Shown here in pieces: positions 33,998 to 42,500 of a stretch of 43,942 bases of DNA. The stretch is from Clostridiales bacterium (GTDB taxonomy: Bacteria > Bacillota > Clostridia > Lachnospirales > Lachnospiraceae). Positions within the stretch are counted from its first letter, which is position 1; each line of letters begins with the position of its first letter. The position numbers and the translations under genes were made by a program. The notes under the pieces were generated by a model. That model did no database searches and was not told where the DNA came from. It worked only from the letters and a program-made list of their open reading frames with translations. The stretch covers positions 1 to 43,942 of the forward strand of contig JAQXIP010000012.1 in the NCBI GenBank assembly GCA_029007845.1, read 5' to 3'.

Positions 33998-36358
33998 ATG
34001 ACTCTTGCCCAATTACAGATCGGAAAAGATGCGGTTATTTCGGAAGTATTATGTGAGGAAAAACAGCTTCGGAAACATATACTGGATATGGGGCTCACAC
34101 CTGGAACAGAAGTGACGTTAATCAAAGTAGCACCGATGGGAGATCCGCTGGAGATCCGGGTCCGCGGTTATGAACTAACGATCCGGAAAGCAGATGCTGC
34201 CCATATCATGCTGTTAGATGTCCATGATGCCCATGAGAGGAAAAAAGGAATTGACCGGGTGAAGTCCGTAGAACACCCGGGTGTGGGCGAGATGGGAAAG
34301 TATCACGTAAAGATCCGGGGAGAAGAGATCCGGGACGGAGAAATGATCAGTTTTGGTCTTGCCGGAAACCAGAACTGTGGAAAGACGACGTTATTTAACC
34401 AGTTGACCGGTTCAAACCAGCATGTAGGTAACTTTCCGGGTGTTACGGTAGACCGGAAAGACGGAATGATCCGGGGAAGAAAAGATACCAATGTAACCGA
34501 TCTTCCGGGAATCTATTCCCTTTCTCCGTATACCAGGGAAGAGATTGTGACAAGGGAGTTCTTTTTAAATAACCGTCCAAGAGGCATTATTAATATTGTA
34601 GATGCCACCAACATCGAGAGAAATCTTTATCTGACCATGCAGTTAATTGAACTGGATATTCCGATGGTATTAGCACTGAATATGATGGATGAGGTGCGGG
34701 AAAATGGCGGAACAATCATGATTAACCAGTTAGAGGCAATGCTTGGCATTCCCGTTATTCCCATATCTGCAGCGAAAAATGAAGGAATCGACGAATTAGT
34801 GGATCATGCGCTTCATGTGGCAAAATACCGGGAACGGCCTGGACGGATGGATTTTTGTGACGAACATGGAAAAGATGGTGGAGCGGTTCACCGATGCATC
34901 CATGCCATCATTCATCTGATTGATGACCACGCGCATCGGGCGAAAATTCCAGTCCGCTTTGCGGCCACCAAGCTGGTTGAGGGAGACAGTCTGATACTGG
35001 AAGCATTAAAGCTTGATGAAAATGAAAAAGAAATGCTGGAGCATATTATTTCCCAGATGGAAGAGGAAAGTGGGAAAGACCGGGAAGCAGCCTTAGCAGA
35101 CATGCGTTTTCAGTTTATTGAAAATGTTTGTGCAGCAACGGTTGTCCGGCCTCATGAGAGCAAGGAACATAAGCGGAGTGTTGCCATAGACCGGATTCTT
35201 ACCGGAAAGTATACGGCCATTCCTTCTTTTATCGGGATTATGGCGCTGGTCTTCTGGCTGACCTTTTCTGTAATTGGAAACTTTTTGTCCGGGCTGATGG
35301 AGCTGGGGATTGGCTGGCTTACTTCGGTATGTGATAAAGGGTTAACGGCATATGGCATTAATCCGGTAGTACATTCTCTTATAATTGATGGAATCTTTGC
35401 CGGAGTCGGAAGTGTGCTTAGCTTTCTGCCAATTATTGTCGTACTGTTTTTCTTTTTATCCATTCTGGAAGACAGTGGATATATGGCTCGAATTGCCTTT
35501 GTCATGGATAAACTACTTCGAAAAATTGGTTTATCCGGGCGGAGTTTTGTGCCAATGCTGATTGGATTCGGATGTTCGGTTCCCGCAATTATGGCAACGA
35601 GAACCCTTCCTTCCGACCGTGACCGGAAAATGACAATACTGCTGACACCATTTATGAGCTGTTCCGCAAAATTGCCGATTTATGCGTTGTTTACGGTGGC
35701 TTTTTTTCCAAAATACAGGGTTCTTGTAATGGTTGCTCTTTATTTTACCGGAATTGTGGTAGCTGTATTATTTGCCCTGCTTTTAAAAGGAACGGTATTT
35801 CGCGGAGAACCGGTGCCATTTGTTATGGAATTGCCGAATTACCGGCTTCCAAGTCCGAAAAGTGTCTGTCAGCTTATTGGGGAAAAGGCAAAGGATTTTA
35901 TTACAAAAGCCTTTACTGTCATCTTTTTAGCATCCATTGTTATCTGGTTTTTGCAGACGTTTGATACAAGACTGAATGTGGTGGCGGATTCTTCGGACAG
36001 TCTGCTTGCTTTGCTGGGCGGTCTTATCGCACCGGTTTTTGGACCGCTGGGATTCGGGGACTGGAGGATATCCACGTCTTTGATTACCGGATTTACGGCA
36101 AAGGAAAGTGTTGTCAGTACCTTGACGGTTTTAATGGGAGGTACGACAGATCCGTTAACAGCCTTGTTTACTCCTTTTACTGCAATTGTTTTTCTGGTCT
36201 TTTCGCTGTTATATACACCGTGTGTGGCAGCGATTACGGCAGTAAAGCGGGAACTGGGTGGAAAATCCGCAATCGCGGTGGTCATTGTGCAATGCGTGAT
36301 TGCATGGCTTGTGGCATTTTTGTTACATACGGCAGGGGTCCTTGCCGGATTCCGATAG
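33998..36358 (+). CDS. feoB: Ferrous iron transporter FeoB with fused FeoA domain
   Basis: A 786-residue protein. Residues 1-~75 are a FeoA (SH3-like) domain with HILDMGLTPGTEVTLIK. A G domain follows at ~115-290 with G1 GNQNCGKTT, G3 DLPGIYSLSPYTREE and G4 NMMDE, then the helical GDI-like region. Membrane segments begin at ~395, with the FeoB gate motifs GFGCSVPAIMATRTL and FMSCSAKLPIYALF. It imports Fe2+ under anaerobic conditions. The start at 33998 has AGGAG eight bases upstream. FeoA usually is a separate small gene; the fusion is known in some Clostridia and Bacteroidetes. Confidence 0.95.
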   Translation: MTLAQLQIGKDAVISEVLCEEKQLRKHILDMGLTPGTEVTLIKVAPMGDPLEIRVRGYELTIRKADAAHIMLLDVHDAHERKKGIDRVKSVEHPGVGEMGKYHVKIRGEEIRDGEMISFGLAGNQNCGKTTLFNQLTGSNQHVGNFPGVTVDRKDGMIRGRKDTNVTDLPGIYSLSPYTREEIVTREFFLNNRPRGIINIVDATNIERNLYLTMQLIELDIPMVLALNMMDEVRENGGTIMINQLEAMLGIPVIPISAAKNEGIDELVDHALHVAKYRERPGRMDFCDEHGKDGGAVHRCIHAIIHLIDDHAHRAKIPVRFAATKLVEGDSLILEALKLDENEKEMLEHIISQMEEESGKDREAALADMRFQFIENVCAATVVRPHESKEHKRSVAIDRILTGKYTAIPSFIGIMALVFWLTFSVIGNFLSGLMELGIGWLTSVCDKGLTAYGINPVVHSLIIDGIFAGVGSVLSFLPIIVVLFFFLSILEDSGYMARIAFVMDKLLRKIGLSGRSFVPMLIGFGCSVPAIMATRTLPSDRDRKMTILLTPFMSCSAKLPIYALFTVAFFPKYRVLVMVALYFTGIVVAVLFALLLKGTVFRGEPVPFVMELPNYRLPSPKSVCQLIGEKAKDFITKAFTVIFLASIVIWFLQTFDTRLNVVADSSDSLLALLGGLIAPVFGPLGFGDWRISTSLITGFTAKESVVSTLTVLMGGTTDPLTALFTPFTAIVFLVFSLLYTPCVAAITAVKRELGGKSAIAVVIVQCVIAWLVAFLLHTAGVLAGFR

Positions 36359-36368
36359 GAGGCAGAAC

Positions 36369-36545
36369 ATGAATGCAGAAAGTTATTTTGTACTTTTTAT
36401 AATAGGTATATGGATTGTGGCAGCGTTATGGTATATGAAAAAAGGAGGCTGCTGTGGGGGAGGCGGCTGCAAAAACTGCCAGAATGCTGGAAGCTGTGGG
36501 AATAAAAAGAAATCATTTCGCAAGAAGGAGAAGCAGGATGTTTGA
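36369..36545 (+). CDS. FeoB-associated Cys-rich membrane protein
   Basis: A 58-residue protein: one N-terminal membrane helix (~5-22), then GGCCGGGGCKNCQNAGSCGN with five cysteines and a basic tail. This is the small partner often found after feoB in Firmicutes, thought to help Fe2+ transport or assembly. AGGAGG precedes the ATG by six bases. It overlaps trxB by 8 bases. Confidence 0.85.
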   Translation: MNAESYFVLFIIGIWIVAALWYMKKGGCCGGGGCKNCQNAGSCGNKKKSFRKKEKQDV

Positions 36546-37461
36546 TATTATGATTGTAGGAGCCGGTACGGCAGGTCTTTCTGCGGCAATCTATGCTGCA
36601 AGGGCGGGAAAAAAGGTCTTGGTGCTGGAGGAAAAGACCTATGGAGGACAGATTATCAATACGCAGGAAGTAGAAAATTATCCGGGAATCAAGAAAATAT
36701 CCGGCTATGAGTTTGCAACCAATCTTTACGAGCAGGCAGCAGGACTTGGAGCGGATATTCGGTTTGAACAGGTAATGAAGATCGAAAGCATTCCTGATCA
36801 GGAAGGAAAAGAAGTAAAAAAGGTAGTAACCAATCAGGCGGAATACGAGGGTAAGAGCGTTATCCTTGCAACTGGGGCGAAAAACCGCCCGTTAGGACTG
36901 GACGGAGAACAGAGACTGATTGGTGCAGGAATCTCCTACTGTGCCACCTGTGATGGCGCCTTTTTCCGCGGCAGGACAGTAGCGGTAAATGGTGGAGGAA
37001 ATACAGCATTGGAGGATGCGGTTTTTCTTGCCGGAATCTGTCAGAAGGTTTACCTGATTCACAGGCGGAATACGTTCCGTGGGGAAGAGAAACAGGTAAC
37101 CCTTCTAAAAGAAAAAGAGAATGTGGAGTTTTTGCTGGATAGTCAGGTTACTGCATTATACGGAGAGAAAAAGCTAGAAGCCATCGAAGTGGCCAATACA
37201 GTCGATGGTTCATCGAAAAGGATTCCGGTGGATGCATTATTTGTTGCCATAGGCCAGATGCCGGATAATGAACGGTTTTCCGGACTGGTAGATGTGGATG
37301 AAAAGGGATACATTAAGGCAGAGGAGGACTGCCATACGAATGTTGCCGGAATCTATACAGCCGGGGACTGTCGTACGAAAAAAGTACGGCAGCTTGCCAC
37401 TGCGGCAGCGGATGGGGCAGTGGCCGGTCTGGCTGCATGTGAATATCTGGAGGAGTGGTAG
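36538..37461 (+). CDS. trxB: Thioredoxin-disulfide reductase
   Basis: A 307-residue flavoprotein starting at the ATG at 36538 (AGGAG upstream). The FAD-binding GAGTAGLSAAIYAARAGK is at the N-terminus, the redox-active pair Cys 135/Cys 138 in CATCDG, the NADPH-binding GGGNTALEDA (~155), and GIYTAGDCR near the C-terminus. All are as in TrxB. No thioredoxin gene is adjacent. Its overlap with the Cys-rich Feo protein links it to the iron operon; it may keep those cysteines reduced, which is an inference. Confidence 0.93.
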   Translation: MFDIMIVGAGTAGLSAAIYAARAGKKVLVLEEKTYGGQIINTQEVENYPGIKKISGYEFATNLYEQAAGLGADIRFEQVMKIESIPDQEGKEVKKVVTNQAEYEGKSVILATGAKNRPLGLDGEQRLIGAGISYCATCDGAFFRGRTVAVNGGGNTALEDAVFLAGICQKVYLIHRRNTFRGEEKQVTLLKEKENVEFLLDSQVTALYGEKKLEAIEVANTVDGSSKRIPVDALFVAIGQMPDNERFSGLVDVDEKGYIKAEEDCHTNVAGIYTAGDCRTKKVRQLATAAADGAVAGLAACEYLEEW

Positions 37462-37471
37462 GAATTATCTG

Positions 37472-37555
37472 CTAAAACTTCCAATAAGGATTTTCCCGCA
37501 GCCCTCTCCTGCCAGATGAACTCTTCCGGTCTGGAGTCCGCCTGGGAAGTTTTAG
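37472..37555 (-). repeat. Structured ~80-base element, copy 1 (inverted relative to copy 2)
   Basis: Bounded by a perfect 11-bp inverted repeat, CTAAAACTTCC (37472-37482) and GGAAGTTTTAG (37545-37555). Read on the minus strand its interior contains CCCAGGCGGACT, CAGACCGG, GGCAGG and GGGCTGCGGGAAAATCC, which recur in the same order and spacing at 39121-39198 on the plus strand (about 80% identity by eye). The hairpin may also end trxB transcription, though there is no T-tract. Confidence 0.75.
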
Positions 37556-37565
37556 TTATATGCTA

Positions 37566-37610
37566 TTGGAAAACAGATGATTTTGTGGTATGGTATAAGC
37601 ATGGTATAAA
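37566..37610 (+). promoter_or_regulatory. Candidate promoters of the CoA-transferase gene
   Basis: Two overlapping possibilities with 17-base spacers: TTGGAA (37566-37571) with TATGGT (37589-37594), and TTTGTG (37582-37587) with TATAAA (37605-37610). Either would give a short leader before the AGGAGG site at 37636. Confidence 0.4.
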
Positions 37611-37647
37611 AATGTTACAACTGTTTGGTTATACTAGGAGGTTAGTT

Positions 37648-38988
37648 ATGAGTTTTCAAGAAGAATATCAAAAAAAATTAACAACTGCGCAGGAAGCGGT
37701 AAAAGTAGTAAAATCCGGGGACTGGGTTGATTATGGATGGTGTGCCGCACATCCAAGAGTTCTGGATGAGGCACTGGCAAAACGTTATGAAGAACTGGAA
37801 AATGTGAAATTACGGGGTGGAATCTGTATGTGGAGACCTGCCGTTTTTGATGTGCCGGATGCAAAAGATCATTTTATCTGGAACTCCTGGCATATGGGAG
37901 GAATCGAGAGAAAAGCAATCAATGAAGGAATCGCTTTTTATTCACCAATCCGGTATTCGGAGCTCCCACGTTATTACCGGGAGCATATTGAGCCAAATGA
38001 TGTGGCAATGTTCCAGGTTGCTCCGATGGATGAACATGGGTACTTTAATTTTGGCCCAAGTGCTTCCCATATGGCTGCCGTGTGTGAAAAATCCAAGGTC
38101 ATTATCGTTGAAGTGAATGAGAATATGCCTCGCTGTCTTGGCGGCATGGAAGAGGGAATTCATATCTCCCAGGTTGATATGATCGTGGAAGGAAATAATG
38201 ATCCGATGGCAGAACTTGGCGGTGGCGGTCCGGCTTCTGAGGTAGATAAAGCAGTGGCAAAACTCATTGTGGAAGAGATTCCGGATGGTGCCTGTCTGCA
38301 GCTTGGAATCGGTGGCATGCCAAATGCGGTTGGTTCCCTGATTGCACAATCCGATCTGAAAGATCTGGGTGTCCATACGGAAATGTATGTAGATGCGTTT
38401 GTGGATATTGCAAAGGCAGGAAAGATTACCGGAAGAAAGAAGAACATTGATAAAGGACGCCAGGTATTTGCATTTGCAGCTGGTACACAGAAATTATATG
38501 ACTATATCAATGATAACCCGGCCGTAATGAGCGCACCGGTTGACTATACGAACGATATCCGGAGCATTTCGGCATTGGATAATTTTATGTCCATTAATAA
38601 TGCCGTGGATCTCGATCTCTTTGGACAGGTTAATGCTGAGAGTGCGGGAATCAAACAGATCAGCGGTGCTGGCGGCCAGCTGGATTTTGTTTTAGGTGCT
38701 TATCTGTCAAAGGGCGGAAAGAGCTTTATCTGCTGTTCCTCCACCTTTACCACGAAAAACGGGGAAGTAAAATCGAGAATTGTGCCAACCTTAAATCCTG
38801 GTTCGATTGTAACAGATACACGGGCAAATACCCATTATCTGGTAACCGAATATGGAAAGGTATGTTTAAAAGGACTGTCTGCATGGGAGAGAGCGGAGGC
38901 AATTATTTCCATTGCCCATCCGGATTTTCGTGATGATCTGATTAAAGAAGCGGAGAAGATGCATATTTGGAGACGTTCGAATAAATAA
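37648..38988 (+). CDS. but: Butyryl-CoA:acetate CoA-transferase
   Basis: A 446-residue class I CoA-transferase (acetyl-CoA hydrolase/transferase family). [15 protein letters not shown] at the N-terminus, [20 protein letters not shown], the [18 protein letters not shown] motif and catalytic-type Glu 245 in HTEMYVDAF match But enzymes of gut butyrate producers. There it exchanges CoA between butyryl-CoA and acetate in the last step of butyrate formation. 4-hydroxybutyrate or propionyl CoA-transferase is the main alternative. The start at 37648 follows a strong AGGAGG; a longer frame from 37516 runs through the repeat and promoter. The rest of the butyrate pathway is not in the window. The gene stands alone between two copies of the ~80-base element. 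Confidence 0.88.
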   Translation: MSFQEEYQKKLTTAQEAVKVVKSGDWVDYGWCAAHPRVLDEALAKRYEELENVKLRGGICMWRPAVFDVPDAKDHFIWNSWHMGGIERKAINEGIAFYSPIRYSELPRYYREHIEPNDVAMFQVAPMDEHGYFNFGPSASHMAAVCEKSKVIIVEVNENMPRCLGGMEEGIHISQVDMIVEGNNDPMAELGGGGPASEVDKAVAKLIVEEIPDGACLQLGIGGMPNAVGSLIAQSDLKDLGVHTEMYVDAFVDIAKAGKITGRKKNIDKGRQVFAFAAGTQKLYDYINDNPAVMSAPVDYTNDIRSISALDNFMSINNAVDLDLFGQVNAESAGIKQISGAGGQLDFVLGAYLSKGGKSFICCSSTFTTKNGEVKSRIVPTLNPGSIVTDTRANTHYLVTEYGKVCLKGLSAWERAEAIISIAHPDFRDDLIKEAEKMHIWRRSNK

Positions 38989-39013
38989 TCCAGGCTTTGC
39001 ACATGAGCCTATT

Positions 39014-39064
39014 GGGCACGGGAAATACAAACGCGCTTCGCTTGAACATGTATTTCCCGTGCCC
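39014..39064 (+). terminator. Long hairpin, probable terminator after but
   Basis: A perfect 16-bp stem, GGGCACGGGAAATACA (39014-39029) with TGTATTTCCCGTGCCC (39049-39064), around a 19-base loop, followed by GCTTTTGTG. It lies 25 bases after the but stop. The stem is longer than normal and the T-tract short, so it may instead be part of a repeat element. Confidence 0.6.
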
Positions 39065-39118
39065 GCTTTTGTGTATAGAGGCATTAACTCGCACACGGTT
39101 CGGCATAAATCGAGTGTC

Positions 39119-39198
39119 TGTCCCAGGCGGACTACAGACCGGGAGAATCCAGGTGGCAGGTGGGGGGCTGCGGGAAAATCCATGTGGGAAGCTTGAGT
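39119..39198 (+). repeat. Structured ~80-base element, copy 2
   Basis: Contains TCCCAGGCGGACT (39121-39133), CAGACCGG, GGCAGG and GGGCTGCGGGAAAATCC, the same blocks as copy 1 at 37472-37555 but on the opposite strand. GTCTGT/ACAGAC (39115-39120 with 39134-39139) can form a hairpin that copy 1 has lost; GCAG/CTGC can form another. Just upstream ACTCG (39087-39091) can pair with CGAGT (39111-39115). It ends about 37 bases before the next promoter. I could not match it to a riboswitch class I know. Confidence 0.72.
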
Positions 39199-39235
39199 AA
39201 CTAACCCTGTTACCCTGTAAGGGAAAATTCCTGGG

Positions 39236-39264
39236 TTGCAATTCCCAAAAGACTGTGTTAGTAT
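39236..39264 (+). promoter_or_regulatory. Promoter of the ACT-protein/hom gene block
   Basis: -35 TTGCAA (39236-39241), 17-base spacer, -10 TAGTAT (39259-39264). The leader of about 95 bases shows no threonine attenuator or riboswitch that I can recognise. Confidence 0.55.
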
Positions 39265-39366
39265 ATCTTTCTAGGGAAAACAAGTGTATTTCCTGCGCAT
39301 ACAGTCAAAGGAAAAGAATAACCGTCAGGGAAAGGGTATGAAGTAATACAGGTTTAGGTAGGTAAT

Positions 39367-39816
39367 ATGACAAGGAAAGATGACGAGAAATATTACATGG
39401 TTAAGAAAAGAGCGCTTCCCGAAGTTCTTCTGAAAGTAGTGGAGGCAAAGCGCCTTTTAGAGACAAAAAGCTCTCTGAGTGTGCAGGAGGCCACAGAAGC
39501 GGTGGACATCAGCCGAAGTTCGTTTTATAAGTACAAAGACGATATTTTTCCATTTCATGACAATGCCAGAGGAAAGACCATCACATTTATGATTCAGATG
39601 GAAGACACTCCCGGATTACTATCCGTGGTGCTGAATCAGGTGGCCAGACATCTGGCAAATATTTTGACCATTCACCAGAGTATTCCGGTAAATGGTGTGG
39701 CTTCGCTGACACTGAGTGTGGAAATCTGTCCGGATACGGGGGATGTTACGAAAATGCTCGATGACATTGAGTCGCTGGACGGTATCCATTCACTAAAAAT
39801 CCTGGCAAGAGAGTAA
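39367..39816 (+). CDS. ACT domain-containing protein (UPF0735/PheB type)
   Basis: A 149-residue protein. Residues ~12-60 resemble a helix-turn-helix (SVQEATEAVDISRSSFYKYK), and residues ~70-147 form an ACT amino-acid-binding domain (TFMIQMEDTPGLLSVVLNQV). PheB-type proteins are commonly next to hom or pheA in Firmicutes and are thought to sense an amino acid and regulate these genes. Here it precedes homoserine dehydrogenase by 39 bases, so threonine or a related amino acid is the likely ligand. Regulation of the neighbours is an inference. Confidence 0.9.
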   Translation: MTRKDDEKYYMVKKRALPEVLLKVVEAKRLLETKSSLSVQEATEAVDISRSSFYKYKDDIFPFHDNARGKTITFMIQMEDTPGLLSVVLNQVARHLANILTIHQSIPVNGVASLTLSVEICPDTGDVTKMLDDIESLDGIHSLKILARE

Positions 39817-39855
39817 GCAGTTACAAAGGTAAAACATAAGGAGGAAAAAAAGGAA

Positions 39856-41073
39856 ATGATTCATGTAAGTGTGTTAGGTTATGGTACGATTGGTTCAGGT
39901 GTGGTAGAAGTGTTAAGCACCAATCAGGAAAGCATCGATAAAAGGGCAGGTCAGCCAATCCGTTTAAAATATGTACTGGATCTGAGAGATTTTCCGGGAA
40001 GTCCGATCGAGGACAAGCTGGTTCACGATTATTCGATTATTGCCAATGATCCGGAAGTCCAGGTTGTGGTAGAAACGATGGGAGGAGTACATCCGGCATA
40101 TGAATTTGTAAAAGAAGCACTGGAAAAAGGAAAAAGCGTTTGTACTTCCAACAAGGAATTAGTAGCAGCCCATGGTGCTGAATTACTGGCACTTGCAAAA
40201 GAGAAAAACGTAAACTTCTTATTTGAGGCCAGTGTAGGTGGCGGAATTCCGATTATCCGTCCGTTAAATCAGTGTTTAACCGCAGATGAGATTGAAGAAA
40301 TCACCGGTATTCTCAATGGAACAACCAACTACATACTGACAAAGATGACAGATGAAGGCTCGGAATTTGAGACCGTATTAAAAGACGCCCAGGATAAGGG
40401 ATATGCAGAGCGCAATCCGGAGGCAGATGTGGAAGGATACGATGCCTGCCGCAAAATCGCCATCCTTACTTCTCTTGCATATGGAATGCAGGTGGATTAT
40501 CAGGATATTTACACCGAAGGAATAACCAAGATTACAGACGTGGATATTAAATATGCCAAGGCATTGAATGCTGCGATTAAGATTTTTGGAACAAGCCGGA
40601 AGGTGGATGGAAAAGTATATGCGATGGTTGCTCCTATGATGATTAACCAGAGCAGCCCGTTATTCAGCGTAAATGATGTATTTAATGCCATCTTTGTGAG
40701 GGGTAATGTATTAGGAGATGTGATGTTCTATGGCCGTGGAGCAGGAAAACTGCCAACTGCCAGCGCTGTTGTAGCTGACGTGGTAGATGCCGTAAAACAT
40801 ATGGGCAAGAATATTATGACGATCTGGAGTACAAAAAAACTGGAACTTGCCAGCGTAGATGAAGCATCACACCGGTTCTTTGTCCGCCTGTCCGGAGAGA
40901 AAGCAGCCAATGAAGCGTTGGCAGCAGAGTTATTTGGAGAAGTGGAAGAAGTAACGGCAGAGGGTGTTACCGGAGAATATGCATTTATTACGAAAGAAAT
41001 GACGGAAAAAGCATTTAAAGATGCTTCATGTAAACTTCCATCCATGATATCCAGAATCCGTGTGAATTTCTAA
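39856..41073 (+). CDS. hom: Homoserine dehydrogenase
   Basis: A 405-residue enzyme reducing aspartate semialdehyde to homoserine. NAD(P)-binding VLGYGTIGSGVVEVL at the N-terminus, SNKELVAAHG (~100), EASVGGGIPII and GILNGTTNYILT (~140-165), and the catalytic region EADVEGYDACRKIAIL (~193-208) are all present. A C-terminal ACT domain (~325-405) suggests threonine feedback. AGGAGG-like site upstream. Followed after 41 bases by the ApgM-type gene. Confidence 0.95.
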   Translation: MIHVSVLGYGTIGSGVVEVLSTNQESIDKRAGQPIRLKYVLDLRDFPGSPIEDKLVHDYSIIANDPEVQVVVETMGGVHPAYEFVKEALEKGKSVCTSNKELVAAHGAELLALAKEKNVNFLFEASVGGGIPIIRPLNQCLTADEIEEITGILNGTTNYILTKMTDEGSEFETVLKDAQDKGYAERNPEADVEGYDACRKIAILTSLAYGMQVDYQDIYTEGITKITDVDIKYAKALNAAIKIFGTSRKVDGKVYAMVAPMMINQSSPLFSVNDVFNAIFVRGNVLGDVMFYGRGAGKLPTASAVVADVVDAVKHMGKNIMTIWSTKKLELASVDEASHRFFVRLSGEKAANEALAAELFGEVEEVTAEGVTGEYAFITKEMTEKAFKDASCKLPSMISRIRVNF

Positions 41074-41114
41074 TAAACAGGGAAGAATAACGAAGAGAAA
41101 AGAGGAAACATAAA

Positions 41115-42317
41115 ATGAAGTATATTGTTGTACTTGGCGATGGTATGGCAGATGAGCCAATCGATGCCATTGGAGGAAAGACACCACTGGAATATGCCAA
41201 TACACCGGTGATGGATGAGCTGTCAAAAAAATCAGAGATTGGTCTTGCGAAAACCATTCCGGATGGCATGAAGCCGGGAAGTGACACGGCCAATCTTGCT
41301 GTAAGCGGATATGACCCGGAAAAATATTATACCGGACGTTCTCCACTGGAAGCGTTAAGCATTGGCGTGGACATGAAAGATACCGATATTGCAATCCGCT
41401 GCAACATTGTCACAGTATCTGACGATGATCTTCCGTATGAGGAAAAAACCATTGTTGACCACAGCTCCAGTGAGATTTCCACTGAGGATGCCGCTGTCTT
41501 ATTAGAAGCAGTCCGGAAAGAGCTGGAGACCGATGTATACAAATACTACCTTGGAACCAGCTACCGCCACTTGACGATCTGGGATAAAGGGGAAGTGGTG
41601 GAGCTGACACCGCCTCATGATATTCTCGGCAAAGTAATCGGAGAATACCTGCCGAAGCAGGAAGCACTTCGTGAGATGATGAAAAAAAGCTATGACATTT
41701 TAAATAATCATCCGTTAAATGTGGAACGTGCGAAAAAAGGCTTGAATAAGGCTAACTCCATCTGGTTCTGGGGCGCAGGGACAAGACCGGCTCTGGATTC
41801 TTTTGAAGAGAAACATCATAAGAAAGGTGTCATGATTTCGGCCGTTGATTTATTAAAAGGAATTGCGGTTGGTGCCGGTCTTACCAATATTGAGGTGGAA
41901 GGTGCAGATGGAACACTGGAGACCAATTATGAAGGAAAAGCAGAAGCAGCCGTTCAGGCACTGACGAAGGATGGATATGATTTTGCATATATTCATGTAG
42001 AAGCACCGGACGAGATGGGACATCAGGGCAGCTTAGAGCGCAAGGTAAAGGCGATTGAGAATCTGGACGGACGGGTAATCCGTCTGGTAAAAGAAGGAAT
42101 GGAAGCAGCAGGTGAACCATTCCGTATGCTTGTAATGCCGGATCATCCGACTCCGATTGCATGCCGTACCCATACTTCGGATCCGGTTCCATATATGCTG
42201 TATGACAGCACAGATCCAAAAGAGGAGTCCTGGGACTACAACGAAAAAGAAGCTAAGAAGAGTGGTAATTACACAGATTTGGGTTATACACTGATCAATC
42301 ATCTGTTTGAAAAGTAA
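41115..42317 (+). CDS. ApgM-family phosphoglycerate mutase-like protein, putative homoserine kinase
   Basis: A 400-residue metalloenzyme of the alkaline phosphatase superfamily, cofactor-independent phosphoglycerate mutase (ApgM) branch. Metal/phosphate motifs: VLGDGMADEP at the N-terminus, GSDTANLAVSGYDP (~56-69), HVEAPDEMGHQG (~297) and MPDHPTPIACRTH near the C-terminus. Family members placed between hom and aspartokinase have been proposed to replace ThrB as homoserine kinase. The position here, and the lack of a thrB in the window, fit that proposal. True mutase activity remains possible. Confidence 0.85.
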   Translation: MKYIVVLGDGMADEPIDAIGGKTPLEYANTPVMDELSKKSEIGLAKTIPDGMKPGSDTANLAVSGYDPEKYYTGRSPLEALSIGVDMKDTDIAIRCNIVTVSDDDLPYEEKTIVDHSSSEISTEDAAVLLEAVRKELETDVYKYYLGTSYRHLTIWDKGEVVELTPPHDILGKVIGEYLPKQEALREMMKKSYDILNNHPLNVERAKKGLNKANSIWFWGAGTRPALDSFEEKHHKKGVMISAVDLLKGIAVGAGLTNIEVEGADGTLETNYEGKAEAAVQALTKDGYDFAYIHVEAPDEMGHQGSLERKVKAIENLDGRVIRLVKEGMEAAGEPFRMLVMPDHPTPIACRTHTSDPVPYMLYDSTDPKEESWDYNEKEAKKSGNYTDLGYTLINHLFEK

Positions 42318-42326
42318 ATAGCGAAA

Positions 42327-42474
42327 TTGTAACAGTTCAGCCTACGCCATTCGCAAAGCCGCACCTTTGGTGTTTTCTCACTGCTGTGCAGCTAGCTTTG
42401 CTCATAACCTGTGTGACAGGTGAGTTCATGCAAGCATGATTCGCTTGTCATACAGGATGGCTGAACTGTAACAA
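42327..42474. repeat. Complete palindromic intergenic repeat
   Basis: Ends TTGTAACAGTTCAGCC (42327-42342) and GGCTGAACTGTAACAA (42459-42474) are inverted copies with one mismatch. Inside are nested stems: GCAAAGC with GCTTTGC, GCAC with GTGC, and a hairpin around TCATGCAAGCATGA closed by GTGTGACAGGTGA with TCGCTTGTCATAC. It fills almost the whole gap between the ApgM-type gene and aspartokinase, ending about 15 bases before the ribosome site. No open frame of note is inside. Confidence 0.8.
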
Positions 42475-42500
42475 AAATACAAAATGTTTAGGAGGCAGCT

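Noticed and set aside
37516-37647. N-terminal extension of the CoA-transferase
   Set aside because: It passes through the repeat and promoter region and does not resemble the family; the ATG at 37648 has a strong AGGAGG.
39070-39200. Possible cobalamin or other riboswitch between but and the ACT-protein gene
   Set aside because: The GC-rich folded stretch lacks the B12-box and the GGTGxAA-type core on either strand, lies upstream of the promoter at 39236, and matches the element at 37472-37555, so it is better described as a repeat.
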